64,000 nt of DNA from Nostocoides jenkinsii Ben 74 (lineage in GTDB: Bacteria > Actinomycetota > Actinomycetes > Actinomycetales > Dermatophilaceae): positions 199,766 through 263,765 of the forward strand of contig NZ_HF571038.1 of assembly GCF_001046875.1 (NCBI RefSeq), written 5' to 3'. Each line of letters begins with the position of its first letter. The first letter of the stretch is position 1. The notes under the pieces were generated by a model that was not told the origin of the DNA, did not search any database, and saw only the letters and a list, made by a program, of their open reading frames with translations. A program made the translations under genes and the position numbers. Shown piece after piece: positions 1 through 10,220 of this stretch.

Positions 1-642
1 AACTCGCCCGACGGTACCGGGGACATCGCCGAGGAATTGGCGTCGGCCGACCCGCAGGTCCACGTCCTGCATCGCACCGCGAAGGAGGGCCTGGGCCGGG
101 CCTACCTGGCTGGCTTCGAGTGGGGCCTGGCTCGCGGGTATGACGCCCTGGTCGAGATGGACGCGGACGGCTCCCACCGGGCGGTGGATCTGCCGAAGCT
201 GCTGGATGCCATCGGGCACGCCGATGTGGTCATCGGGTCCCGCTATGTGCGCGGCGGTGCCATCGTCAATTGGCCCCTCCAACGCAAGATGTTGTCCATG
301 GGGGGCAATATCTACACCCGCCTCGTGCTCGGTATGCCCGTGAACGACGCCACCGCGGGGTTCCGGGTCTATCGTTCGAGCGCCTTGCGTCAGCTCGACC
401 TCGACTCGGTGGAATCGCACGGCTATTGCTTCCAGGTGGACTTGACGCGGCGGGCGATCGCGGCCGGACTCGTCGTGCGCGAGGTTCCGATCACCTTCGT
501 CGAGCGCGAACTGGGCGATTCGAAGATGAATGGCGACGTGGCGAGTGAGTCGCTGAAACGGATCACTCGCTGGGGAGTGGCGCATCGGGCAACTCAGGCC
601 CGGCGGCTTACCCGGATGGAGGAGCGATGGCACAACCTGTGA
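1..642 (+). CDS. Polyprenol monophosphomannose synthase (GT2 family), 5'-truncated by the window edge
   Basis: The reading frame is open from base 1, so the N-terminus lies outside the window. The visible protein starts inside the conserved NSPDGTGDIAEEL stretch of dolichol/polyprenol-phosphate mannosyltransferases and contains the metal-binding EMDADGSH motif and a GSRYVRGG motif. These enzymes transfer mannose from GDP-mannose to a polyprenyl phosphate on the inner face of the membrane, giving the donor for lipomannan and protein O-mannosylation. The typical length is about 250 residues, so only some 40 are missing. No membrane segments are seen, so this is the soluble Ppm1/DPM1-like form without a fused acyltransferase. 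Its last 16 bases overlap the next gene, which suggests translational coupling. Confidence 0.9.
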   Translation, partial: NSPDGTGDIAEELASADPQVHVLHRTAKEGLGRAYLAGFEWGLARGYDALVEMDADGSHRAVDLPKLLDAIGHADVVIGSRYVRGGAIVNWPLQRKMLSMGGNIYTRLVLGMPVNDATAGFRVYRSSALRQLDLDSVESHGYCFQVDLTRRAIAAGLVVREVPITFVERELGDSKMNGDVASESLKRITRWGVAHRATQARRLTRMEERWHNL

Positions 643-1103
643 CCCCGTCCGGCGCGGCAAGCCGCCGCACCCGGTGGCGGCGGTGGCTCTTCGTGGCCTT
701 GCTGATCGTCCCGATTGTGGAGATCGCCACCATCATCGGGGTCGGCAAGGTGATCGGCGGCTGGCCGACGGTCCTGCTCCTCCTGCTCGAATCCGCGCTG
801 GGCGCCTGGCTGGTGCGCCGTGAAGGCGCGCGCACGTGGCGGGCGTTGAGCACCGCCCTGCAGACGGGCCGGATGCCATCGCGCGAGTTGGCCGATGCCG
901 CGCTCGTGCTGATCGGGGGCACGCTGCTGGTGACGCCAGGTTTTGTGACCGACATCGTGGGGTTCTTCTTCATCCTGCCCGTGACGCGACCCCTGACCCG
1001 GGGTTTCCTGGAACGCGCAGTAGCGGCCAGGTTCCTGGCCACGCCGATGCGTCCCGGTCCCGGTGGCGGCAGCACGGTCGAGGGCTCCGTCATCGATCGC
1101 TGA
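627..1103 (+). CDS. fxsA: FxsA family membrane protein
   Basis: A 158-residue integral membrane protein. It has a hydrophobic segment around residues 23-60 containing EIATIIGVGKVIGGW, and a second around 95-125 with the LLVTPGFVTDIVGFFFILP stretch typical of FxsA. The C-terminal tail is short and Gly/Pro rich. In E. coli, overproduction of the founding member relieves F exclusion of phage T7; its cellular job is otherwise unknown. The ATG start overlaps the end of the mannosyltransferase and is preceded by GGAGGAG within that gene. Family membership is clear, function is not. Confidence 0.85.
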   Translation: MAQPVTPSGAASRRTRWRRWLFVALLIVPIVEIATIIGVGKVIGGWPTVLLLLLESALGAWLVRREGARTWRALSTALQTGRMPSRELADAALVLIGGTLLVTPGFVTDIVGFFFILPVTRPLTRGFLERAVAARFLATPMRPGPGGGSTVEGSVIDR

Positions 1104-1373
1104 ACCCCAATTGGGCCGATTACGCGGGCGTCCCCTAAAGCTGCTAGACTGTAGGGTCGCCGTTTTGGGCGGTGCCGGACCATGGCACCGGGGGAAACTG
1201 GAGCCGGCGGCTACGCAACCGGATGCGTTGTTCCAGCGTCGGAACAACATGCCCCAAGGTCGGATTTCACCGTCCCGCCGCGGAACAACCCACCCGTCCT
1301 GATGCGTTGACAATTCACGCGATCCAGTCACCCCTGGGCGCTCGCTCAAACTCACTCAAGGGAGAACCCCGTC
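1104..1373 (+). promoter_or_regulatory. Intergenic leader of rbpA with two hairpins
   Basis: A 270-base gap upstream of rbpA. TAGACT near 1144 resembles a -10 element, and TTGACA at 1306-1311 resembles a -35 element, without a convincing partner for either. Between them lie two short hairpins: GGTGCC/GGCACC around 1169-1187 and TTGTTCC/GGAACAA around 1228-1247. This may be a structured 5' leader or a small RNA. No known riboswitch class was recognised. In Streptomyces rbpA is controlled by SigR, but no clear SigR promoter was seen here. Confidence 0.35.
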
Positions 1374-1730
1374 ATGGCCGATCGCACCCTTCGCGGCAGC
1401 CGCATGGTTTCGTTCAGCATGGAGACGTCCGAGAACGTCGTCCCCAGCGAGCGCCAGATCGTCGTTTATGTGTGCCCCCAGGAGCACCGCATCGAGTTGC
1501 CCTTCTCCATCGAGGCGGAGATCCCCGCCACATGGGAGTGCCGCTGCGGCGAGGAGGCACTGCTTCTCGACGGCTCCGCGCCCGAGCGCAAGCCTGTCAA
1601 GCCCGCCCGCACGCACTGGGACATGCTCCTGGAGCGCCGCTCCATCCCCGAGCTTGAGGAGCTCTTGGAGGAGCGCCTGGAGATCCTGCGCGCCTCCCGG
1701 GGCGAGAAGCAGACCAAGCGCAGCGCCTGA
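1374..1730 (+). CDS. rbpA: RNA polymerase-binding protein RbpA
   Basis: A 118-residue actinobacterial protein that binds the primary sigma factor and the RNA polymerase beta subunit and stabilises the open promoter complex. The N-terminal part starts MADRTLRGSRMVSFSMETSE. The central RbpA core has CPQEHRIELPFSIEAEIP followed by a WECRCGEEA pair of cysteines. The basic linker and the sigma-interaction domain (THWDMLLERRSIPELEELLEERL) complete it. Length matches the family. A GGGAGA ribosome binding site sits just upstream of ATG. The gene stands alone. Confidence 0.95.
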   Translation: MADRTLRGSRMVSFSMETSENVVPSERQIVVYVCPQEHRIELPFSIEAEIPATWECRCGEEALLLDGSAPERKPVKPARTHWDMLLERRSIPELEELLEERLEILRASRGEKQTKRSA

Positions 1731-1784
1731 GCGCGGCCCGGTCGGGCGGCATACGCCCTGGTTGTGACTCGGGGAGCGTCCACC

Positions 1785-1832
1785 CAGACCAGCGCGGGCT
1801 CAGACCAGCGCGGGCTCAGACCAGCGCGGGCT
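1785..1832. repeat. Three tandem copies of a 16-bp unit at the 3' end of the MFS gene
   Basis: CAGACCAGCGCGGGCT occurs three times head to tail (1785-1800, 1801-1816, 1817-1832). The last copy encodes the C-terminal PALV of the minus-strand permease. The two outer copies lie beyond its stop codon and would each encode the same residues and stop again. This looks like local duplication by slippage, not a CRISPR or a mobile element. Confidence 0.85.
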
Positions 1833-3207
1833 GCTCGTTGCCGGCTTGGCGAATGCCCTCACGGAAGTCCACCCGTGACAGCAGGGCGCCGCCGAGGACG
1901 AAGAAGATGATCAGGGCGATGATCGCCAATCGATAGGTATGGGTGAGTTGGTATACGACGCCGAAGAGCAGCGTCCCGAACCAACTCGTCCCGCGCTCCA
2001 TCGCTTGGTAGAGCGCGAAGTACTCGGCTTCGCGGTTCTTGGGCACGAGTTGGCTGTAGAGGCTGCGCGAGAGTGCCTGCGACCCGCCGAGAACGATGCC
2101 GATGGCGATCCCGAGAATCAGGAATGGGACGAATTTCCGTTCGGGGACGAAGTAGGCGGCCGCGACGATCAGCGTCCAGAGGCCGAGCGAACAGAGCACC
2201 GTCTTGGAGGCGCCGACCCGGCCAGCCACAGCCCCGAAAAGCAGGGCACCGCCGAAGGCGACGAATTGCACCAGGAGGATCAGGGCGATCAGCTGGGATT
2301 GCTCGAACTTGAGTTCCTCCGCGCCATACAGGCTCGAAGAGGAGATGACGGTCTGGATGCCGTCGTTGTAGAACAGGTAGGCGAGCAGGAAGAGCATCGT
2401 CTGGGGGTGGTGCCGGCGTAGGTCTCGGAAGGTGTTGCTGAGCTGTGCGAGGCTGCCGCTGACTGGTCCTTCGTCGGCGGCGGTCACCGGCTTGGTGACG
2501 CTGCGCAACGCCCACATACCCCGGACGGGGATGATCGCGAAGATCGCCCACCAAAGGGCGGCGCTCAGCATGCTGATGCGCACGGCCATACCGGTGGAGA
2601 GGTCGAACGGTTTCATCGTCACCAGGACGAGATTCACCGCGAGCAGGAGCCCCCCGCCGAGATAGCCGAGCGCCCAGCCGCGTGAGGAGACCCGATCTCG
2701 GTCATTGGGAGCCGCGATCTGGTTGAGCAGCGAGTCGTAGGTCACCAGCGAGGCCCCGAGGAAGATCGTGGCCAGAATCATCAGGATGGCGCCGAGCTGC
2801 CAGCGGGTGCCGGTGACGAAGAAGAGGCCGGCGGCGCTGGCCGCGCCCAACCATGCGCACGCGCCCAGGAACTTGGCCGGCCGGTCCATCCGGTCGACGA
2901 TGGCGCCGACGAAGATCAGGACAATCGCCGACAGAATCGTGGCGAAGGTCGTGGTGTATGGCGCGAGCGATCCGGGTGCGATCGGGATCCCCAAGACGTG
3001 GAGATTGGTGGCGCAGTCCAGGTCGGTGTCCTGGCCAGGACAGGCGGCCGCCTTGGCGATGGAGGTGATGTAGGGGCCATATAGCACGGTGCCGACGGTG
3101 GTGACGAAAGCGGAGTTAGCCCAGTCGTACCAGTACCACGATCCGACGAAACGACTGTTGGCCCGATAGTCCGGCGCATCAATCGGGGCGTCCGCCACGT
3201 AACTCAT
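1816..3207 (-). CDS. MFS permease, UMF1 / Atg22-like family
   Basis: A 463-residue polytopic membrane protein of about 12 hydrophobic segments. The N-terminal WYWYDWANSAFVTTVGTVLYGPYI is typical of the UMF1/Atg22-like branch of the major facilitator superfamily. A large loop with two cysteines (ACPGQDTDLDC) follows the first segment. In yeast, Atg22 exports amino acids from the vacuole. Bacterial substrates are mostly unknown and none can be inferred from the context. I chose the ATG at 3207 (MSYVADAP) over a TTG six codons upstream. It faces the VanY gene in the same direction with no evidence of an operon. Confidence 0.8.
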   Translation of the reverse strand: MSYVADAPIDAPDYRANSRFVGSWYWYDWANSAFVTTVGTVLYGPYITSIAKAAACPGQDTDLDCATNLHVLGIPIAPGSLAPYTTTFATILSAIVLIFVGAIVDRMDRPAKFLGACAWLGAASAAGLFFVTGTRWQLGAILMILATIFLGASLVTYDSLLNQIAAPNDRDRVSSRGWALGYLGGGLLLAVNLVLVTMKPFDLSTGMAVRISMLSAALWWAIFAIIPVRGMWALRSVTKPVTAADEGPVSGSLAQLSNTFRDLRRHHPQTMLFLLAYLFYNDGIQTVISSSSLYGAEELKFEQSQLIALILLVQFVAFGGALLFGAVAGRVGASKTVLCSLGLWTLIVAAAYFVPERKFVPFLILGIAIGIVLGGSQALSRSLYSQLVPKNREAEYFALYQAMERGTSWFGTLLFGVVYQLTHTYRLAIIALIIFFVLGGALLSRVDFREGIRQAGNEQPALV

Positions 3208-3275
3208 GGCGAAACTGTCGCACAAAGGTTACCGCCGGGTGAATAAGGCGCGGTACTCAGCGTCGCCAGGCCCGA

Positions 3276-4589
3276 TCAGCCCGCGAACTCCCAGTGCCAC
3301 GGCTCCGGGAGAGTGCCGCCCTGGGCCGCCCACGAGGGGTGGAACCAGCCGAAGAGCGGAGCGTTGCGGACCATCCACAGGTGGGCCGGGTCGCTGTAGC
3401 TCTGAATGCCGCCGCACAGGTCGAGCGCCTTGCCGAGTCCGTGCTCGCTGGTGCCGGGAGTCGCCGCCCAGGGACCGCGGATCTCCTTGATCTTGACCTG
3501 CTCGGCGTAGGAGCGGTAGCCGTCGGTGACACAGATGAGGTTTCCGGTCTCCTCGGCATACGCCTTGCTCATCGCGTTGAACGCAGCGGCGGCGGCGGGG
3601 ATGAGGAACTCGTCGGTGCTGCCCACGAGCGGACACAGCGCCGACGGCGGGATCTGGCCGTTGGGCCACACGCCGGTCTTGTCGGTGCAGGGCGTCAGCT
3701 TCAGGCTGGACACGTCGACATTGGCGGTCTCCAGCGCCTGGCTCAACGCGTTGGCTGCGTCGACGGCACTCTGGTCGCCACTGCCGAGTAGGGCACCGGC
3801 CAGTGGACCAGCCTCGGCGATGACGTCGGCGTTGGCCTGCTGAAGGGTCTTGAGTTCGTCGCGGTGAGCGTTGACCGCCGCCGTCGCGGCGATCTTGGAC
3901 TTCTTGGCCTTGGCGGCTGCCGTGATGGCGAGATCGGCCGCGGCATCGGACTTCATCGAGGCGAGCTTTTGGTGAACGGTCAGCTCGCGCAGGTCCTCGA
4001 CGGACCGAATGCGGTTATCGGTGACGAAGTTGAGGTCGGTCAGCGGGTTGGACGACTCGTCGGCTTCCTGCGACAGGGCATCCAGGAAGGAGAGGGACTC
4101 CGCCCAGCTGCCGCCTTGCGTGTAAGCGTCGACGGCCCAGCTGCCGAGGTCGTCGCGAGCCTCATCCAGGCGATCCTGCAGCGCCTTGGCGATCTCGCTC
4201 TGTCGCGCGGACTCGGCCTTGGCGTCATCCTCGGCGTTGCGCGCCTTGCTGTAGTCCTCCAGGGCAGAGTTGGCTGCCTTGGTCGACGCGTCGAGCTTGT
4301 CGAGGACGGCCTTGATCGCGCCATTGCGCGAGACGATCTGGTCGCGCAGCTCGTTGGCGCGCGCGATCTGCGCCGCCAACTGCTCGGGGGTGATCGTTGG
4401 CTCGCCCGTGGGGTCCGTGGCGGTCGTGCTGCTGCCGGGGTCCGTCGAGGAGGAGTTCGCGACGGGGGAGGAGAACGAGGCGCTGGGGGAATCGGTGCCG
4501 GCCGCGGTCGCGACATTTGCGCCCGCGACGGAACCCGCCATCGCAACCGCCATTGCCAGACCGGCAATCCGGCTTGCCCGCGTGCCCAC
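3276..4589 (-). CDS. Secreted D-alanyl-D-alanine carboxypeptidase, VanY type, with N-terminal coiled coil
   Basis: A 437-residue exported protein. A signal peptide occupies residues 1-30 (alanine-rich, ending TAAG), followed by a Ser/Thr-rich spacer and a long Ala/Lys/Glu coiled coil (about 65-260) like those of NlpC and RipA-type wall hydrolases. The C-terminal VanY zinc peptidase domain has DGYRSYAEQ, the SEHGLGKALDL metal motif (His about 383, Asp about 390) and WHWEF (His about 432). The family removes the terminal D-Ala of peptidoglycan stem peptides. The coiled coil probably holds the domain in the wall or controls access; that is inference. Divergently transcribed from the OB-fold gene. 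Confidence 0.85.
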   Translation of the reverse strand: MGTRASRIAGLAMAVAMAGSVAGANVATAAGTDSPSASFSSPVANSSSTDPGSSTTATDPTGEPTITPEQLAAQIARANELRDQIVSRNGAIKAVLDKLDASTKAANSALEDYSKARNAEDDAKAESARQSEIAKALQDRLDEARDDLGSWAVDAYTQGGSWAESLSFLDALSQEADESSNPLTDLNFVTDNRIRSVEDLRELTVHQKLASMKSDAAADLAITAAAKAKKSKIAATAAVNAHRDELKTLQQANADVIAEAGPLAGALLGSGDQSAVDAANALSQALETANVDVSSLKLTPCTDKTGVWPNGQIPPSALCPLVGSTDEFLIPAAAAAFNAMSKAYAEETGNLICVTDGYRSYAEQVKIKEIRGPWAATPGTSEHGLGKALDLCGGIQSYSDPAHLWMVRNAPLFGWFHPSWAAQGGTLPEPWHWEFAG

Positions 4590-4729
4590 AATTAACTCCG
4601 TACTGCCCGGCGTCCCGGGATTGGATCAAACGGACAGCACCACGAGTTACTGCCAGTCCATATGGTAGCGGTTGCGTAACGACTTGGGTTCACGTGCCCG
4701 GGTTTGCGCCAGAGACCGCCAGCGCTGAG

Positions 4730-4772
4730 TTATCCACTGGTTCTCGCCCCTCAGTTCCGTCGTCCGTCCACA
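4730..4772 (+). promoter_or_regulatory. Two DnaA-box-like nonamers in the divergent intergenic region
   Basis: TTATCCACT (4730-4738) and CCGTCCACA (4764-4772) are each one or two mismatches from the actinobacterial DnaA box TT(A/G)TCCACA. They lie between the divergent VanY and OB-fold genes. Two weak boxes without dnaA, dnaN or AT-rich repeats nearby do not make an origin. They could be a DnaA-responsive promoter or chance. Confidence 0.25.
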
Positions 4773-4826
4773 GGCTCTCGAACTCGTGCTAGCCACCGCG
4801 GCCGGAGCACGGCAACTCTGGTGGTT

Positions 4827-5204
4827 ATGACAACGACACCAGCAGCACCAGCGCCCACCTTGCCCGCCGACATCAACCACATCGTGCTCGAGGGCCGGGT
4901 GACCGCGGTCGAGGAGGAGCGTGAGCTTCCTAGTGGCTCCGTGGTTCGGTCACTGAGGGTGGCGGTTCGCCGGCCGCCCCGCAGCGACGTTGAGCGGGGG
5001 CGCTCCGATGCCATTCATTGCTGCTGCTGGACCGCGGAACTTCGCGCCACGGCCGCGACCCTTGGGGTGGGTGATCACGTCCGGGTCGAGGGTGCCCTGC
5101 GCCGGAGTGTGTCGCGCAGTTCGGGCCGGATGGTGAGCTTCTACGAGGTGGAGGTCGCGGCCCTCGAAGTCCTGCGGCCAGAAGTCAGCTCCGATGAGCC
5201 CTGA
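4827..5204 (+). CDS. Single-stranded DNA-binding-like OB-fold protein
   Basis: A 125-residue protein whose core reads like an Ssb/PriB-type OB fold: NHIVLEGRVTAVEEERELPSGS, then a strand rich in RVAV, then HCCCWTAELRATAATLGVGDHVRVEGALRR, the usual position of the L45 loop and last strands. A short Thr/Pro/Ala-rich N-terminus and a short acidic end (SSDEP) flank it. It is smaller than the main Ssb and lacks the Gly-rich tail, so it is probably a paralogue with a narrower job. The ATG at 4827 was chosen because upstream codons show no protein-like composition; a GTG two codons earlier is an alternative. Confidence 0.6.
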   Translation: MTTTPAAPAPTLPADINHIVLEGRVTAVEEERELPSGSVVRSLRVAVRRPPRSDVERGRSDAIHCCCWTAELRATAATLGVGDHVRVEGALRRSVSRSSGRMVSFYEVEVAALEVLRPEVSSDEP

Positions 5205-5250
5205 CGTGATGGAGACACGTGGATGGCGCCAGTTTGGACTCGTTCTTGAG

Positions 5251-5278
5251 AGAATCTGCCCGATCTCGGGCAGATTCT
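5251..5278. terminator. Near-perfect 28-base palindrome with T run
   Basis: AGAATCTGCCCGA (5251-5263) and its exact complement (5266-5278) are separated by two bases and followed by TTT. The position just after the OB-fold gene suggests an intrinsic terminator. A 13-bp two-sided operator for the downstream small gene is the alternative, as the sequence is unusually AT-rich for this genome. Confidence 0.6.
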
Positions 5279-5312
5279 TTGAATATCTTCATCAGTGGTG
5301 GACGATGGTCGT

Positions 5313-5573
5313 ATGCCGGATCAGGACCTGGTCGACCGCATCGCGGATTCGACGGGGCTCAGTCCCGGCGAGGCTCGCCGAGTCGTTGACGACGTACTCG
5401 CCTGGTATCGCGAGCCGGTGGCTGACGTTGTCCGGCGTCGGCATCACGACTTGCAGTTGCACGGCGTCCGCAATGATGCGGCGTTCGAACAGATCGCGGC
5501 CGAGTTGCGCGCTCGCCTCGTCGCAGCGCCGGAGCTCTCCGTTAGACAGCTTCGTCGCCTCGTCTACGGCTGA
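5313..5573 (+). CDS. Small conserved actinobacterial protein of unknown function
   Basis: An 86-residue predicted soluble, helical protein. The N-terminal half (LVDRIADSTGLSPGEARRVV) resembles a small helical bundle, followed by WYREPVADVVRRRHHDLQ and a conserved-looking C-terminus LSVRQLRRLVYG. I recall similar short proteins with an RQLRR(L/I)VYG ending in other actinobacteria, without a known function. The ATG at 5313 was preferred to an upstream GTG because it has a purine-rich stretch and good composition. It lies 63 bases upstream of glmS on the same strand and could be cotranscribed with it. Confidence 0.65.
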   Translation: MPDQDLVDRIADSTGLSPGEARRVVDDVLAWYREPVADVVRRRHHDLQLHGVRNDAAFEQIAAELRARLVAAPELSVRQLRRLVYG

Positions 5574-5636
5574 CCGCGGCCAGTTCGGCCGGATGCGCCG
5601 TCAGCACTCTTACCCACCTCAGGAGAAACACCAAGT

Positions 5637-7472
5637 ATGTGTGGAATCGTCGCCTACGTCGGCCCGAAGCCCGCCGCGCCCGTCCTCATCGACGGGCTGA
5701 AGACCCTGGAATACCGCGGCTACGACTCCGCCGGCATCGCCGTTCTGGGGACGCCGTCGGGGGGCCGCGCGAGCACCACCGTCGTGCGCGCGGTCGGTCG
5801 GATCCGCGAACTGGAGGCGGAGGTCCCCAAGCGGCTCGCCGGGAAGGTCGGAATCGGGCATACGCGCTGGGCGACACACGGTCCGGCCACGGTGGCCAAC
5901 GCCCATCCGCATCGAAGTGCCGACGGACGCATCAGCGTCGTGCACAACGGGATCATCGACAACGCCGCCGGCTTGCGTAATCAGCTCACCCAGGCCGGGG
6001 TGACCTTGACGAGCGACACCGACACCGAGGTCATCGCGCACCTGATCGCCCGGTCGTCCGCCGCGACCCTGGAGGAAGCCGTCCTGGAGGCGCTCGGCAA
6101 GATCGTGGGGACCTACGCGCTCGCCGTCATGGACGAGCAGCACCCCGACCGCATCGTCGTGGCGCGCCACGGTTCACCACTCATCCTGGGCGTGGGGGAG
6201 AAGGAGATGCTGGTGGCCAGCGACGCGGCGGCGCTCGTGCGGCATACGTCCCAGGTGGTGCACCTCGACGACGGCGAACTCGCCACCGTGACGGCAGGGG
6301 GTTTCACGACCTTCGACCGGGCCGCCAACGACACCGGCCGCGAGCCGGTCGAGATCGAGGTCGCGGCCGCCGAATGGGAGCTGACCGGGCACCAGCACTA
6401 CATGTACAAGGAAATTCAGGAGCAGCCGGAGAAGGCGGCAGCAGTGATCGGGGGACGGCTCGATGACCGGTTCGCGACGGCCCGCCTCAACGGACTGAAT
6501 CTGGCTCCGCGCGAGTTGCGGGCCTTCCGGCGGGTCAAGCTGCTCGGCTGCGGGTCGGCCTACTACGTGGGCCAGATTGGCGCCCAACTTATCGAGGATC
6601 TGGCGCGCATCCCGGCCGACGCCGAGGCGGCCTCCGAATTCCGTTATCGCAACCCGATCATCGAACCCGACACGCTGTATGTCGTGGTGTCCCAATCCGG
6701 GGAGACGGCCGACACCGCCTTCGCGGTTCAGGAGATCAAGCGCAAGGGCGGTCAGGTCATTGGCGTCGTCAACGCGGTCGGCTCCACGATCGCGCGGGAG
6801 GTGGACGGCGGCATCTATCTGCACGCCGGGCCGGAGATCGCGGTCGCGTCAACAAAGGCGTTGACCAATATGGCGATCGCCTTTGCCATGCTTGCCCTTC
6901 ACCTCGGACGCCTACGGGACTTGTCCGTCGCCGACGGCGAACGCATCCTCACGGCGATCAAGCGGCTGCCCGAGCAGATTCGCGACATCCTCGACGACGA
7001 GGCGCACATTGCGCAGGTCGCCACCACGCTAGCCAAGGCGGAGAACGCGTTCTATATCGGCCGCGTCCGCCAGTACCCCGTCGCGCGGGAGGGAGCGCAG
7101 AAGCTGAAGGAGATCAGCTACATCCACGCCGAGGCGTATCCCACAAGCGAGTTGAAGCACGGCCCGTTGGCGCTGATCGAGCCCAAGCTGCTCACCGTCG
7201 CGATCGTCCCCCAGGACGACCTCACCGAACGCAATCTCGCAGCGGTGCAACAGGTGCAAGCACGTCGCGGGCCGGTCGTCGCGATCACCCACGCGGATGT
7301 GGACTTCGGCGACCTGGACGTGGAGCGCATCATCGTCCCGAAGTCGGAGCCGGAGCTGGACCCGATCCTGCTGACGATCCCGACGCAGTTGTTGGCCTAC
7401 CACGCGGCCCTGGCGTTGGGTCACGACATCGACAAGCCGCGCAACCTGGCCAAGTCCGTCACGGTGGAGTGA
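5637..7472 (+). CDS. glmS: Glutamine--fructose-6-phosphate aminotransferase (isomerizing)
   Basis: A 611-residue cytosolic enzyme that makes glucosamine-6-phosphate from fructose-6-phosphate and glutamine, the first committed step to UDP-GlcNAc and peptidoglycan. It begins MCGIVAYVG, so Cys2 becomes the N-terminal nucleophile of the glutaminase domain. IGHTRWATHGP and the HNGIIDN motif are present. Two SIS domains follow, with CGSAYYVG (about 302) and SQSGETADT (about 350), and the protein ends KSVTVE like other GlmS. Full length, no glmS ribozyme upstream. An AGGAG site lies 13 bases before ATG. The last codons form one arm of a hairpin shared with the convergent gene. Confidence 0.97.
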   Translation: MCGIVAYVGPKPAAPVLIDGLKTLEYRGYDSAGIAVLGTPSGGRASTTVVRAVGRIRELEAEVPKRLAGKVGIGHTRWATHGPATVANAHPHRSADGRISVVHNGIIDNAAGLRNQLTQAGVTLTSDTDTEVIAHLIARSSAATLEEAVLEALGKIVGTYALAVMDEQHPDRIVVARHGSPLILGVGEKEMLVASDAAALVRHTSQVVHLDDGELATVTAGGFTTFDRAANDTGREPVEIEVAAAEWELTGHQHYMYKEIQEQPEKAAAVIGGRLDDRFATARLNGLNLAPRELRAFRRVKLLGCGSAYYVGQIGAQLIEDLARIPADAEAASEFRYRNPIIEPDTLYVVVSQSGETADTAFAVQEIKRKGGQVIGVVNAVGSTIAREVDGGIYLHAGPEIAVASTKALTNMAIAFAMLALHLGRLRDLSVADGERILTAIKRLPEQIRDILDDEAHIAQVATTLAKAENAFYIGRVRQYPVAREGAQKLKEISYIHAEAYPTSELKHGPLALIEPKLLTVAIVPQDDLTERNLAAVQQVQARRGPVVAITHADVDFGDLDVERIIVPKSEPELDPILLTIPTQLLAYHAALALGHDIDKPRNLAKSVTVE

Positions 7473-7498
7473 CCCGGGGAGTCACCCCACCGTGACGG
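7456..7498. terminator. Bidirectional hairpin between convergent glmS and GH13 genes
   Basis: CCGTCACGGTGG (7456-7467) and its exact complement (7487-7498) enclose a second inner GTGAC/GTCAC pair. The left arm lies inside the last codons of glmS, the right arm just before the end of the GH13 gene. There is no T run, as is usual for actinobacterial terminators. Confidence 0.6.
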
Positions 7499-7504
7499 AC
7501 GACG

Positions 7505-9763
<2,259 letters not shown>

Positions 9764-9919
9764 GGTGCCCCATCGTAGAGATTGGCGCCACCTACCGGGG
9801 ACTGCTTCCGGCGCTGAGGACCGCAATCTGAGGAAGGCACGGCCTTGAGTAAGGCACCGTCGACACCAGACCGGTGGCGTCACTCGTCCGAACACGTAGG
9901 CCTGGGGGAGTCGGCCCTC

Positions 9920-9951
9920 GTGGCTACAATGGGTGCACCACAAGTGGCTAC
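9920..9951 (+). promoter_or_regulatory. Promoter and possible operator of the first vapBC pair
   Basis: TACAAT (9925-9930) is a good -10 box. It is overlapped by the first of two GTGGCTAC direct repeats (9920-9927 and 9944-9951, 24 bases apart). The repeats flank a GTGCAC palindrome. Type II antitoxins usually repress their own promoter, so this is a plausible operator. Confidence 0.45.
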
Positions 9952-9962
9952 CAGGGAGACAA

Positions 9963-10220
9963 ATGTCCAGCGTGGGAGTGCGCGAGTTAAGGGATGGCCT
10001 CAGCCGTCACCTGGCGTCAGTGCGTGAGGGTCACATCATTACCGTGACGGATCACGGTCGTCCAGTAGCGCGCATCATCCCGGTGGGTGTGCCGACCAAA
10101 CTTGAGCAGTTGATCTTGGAGGGCAAGGTCACGCCGGCACGTCCACACGTCTCGGCGCTGCCAGAGCCCATCACGACGGCGGGTCCGGTGAGTGACCTCA
10201 TTGCCGAGCAGCGTCGTTGA
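9963..10220 (+). CDS. Type II antitoxin, Phd/VapB family
   Basis: An 85-residue protein with the N-terminal Phd/YefM-like fold: [38 protein letters not shown], the usual DNA-binding and dimerisation part. The C-terminal tail ([18 protein letters not shown]) is the expected toxin-binding segment. It should neutralise the PIN toxin encoded immediately downstream and repress the operon. A GGGAGA site precedes the ATG at 9963. The stop codon overlaps the TTG start of the toxin by four bases (TTGA), the classic arrangement for coupled synthesis. Confidence 0.85.
   Translation: MSSVGVRELRDGLSRHLASVREGHIITVTDHGRPVARIIPVGVPTKLEQLILEGKVTPARPHVSALPEPITTAGPVSDLIAEQRR

Noticed and set aside
1785-1832. 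Three tandem 16-bp repeats as a CRISPR or attachment site
   Set aside because: No spacers, no cas genes, and the unit encodes the C-terminus of the adjacent permease, so it is a local tandem duplication.
4730-4772. Replication origin
   Set aside because: Only two imperfect DnaA-box-like nonamers, no AT-rich unwinding element and no dnaA, dnaN or parB. Too weak for oriC.
5574-5636. glmS ribozyme
   Set aside because: Only 63 bases separate the small gene from glmS, and no ribozyme core is visible. The class is mainly found in firmicutes.
9764-9943. Upstream extension of the GH13 gene with CxxC motifs ([10 protein letters not shown])
   Set aside because: The 60 extra residues are Cys/Arg/Trp rich and overlap the vapBC promoter. 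The GTG at 9763 gives a normal GH13 start.
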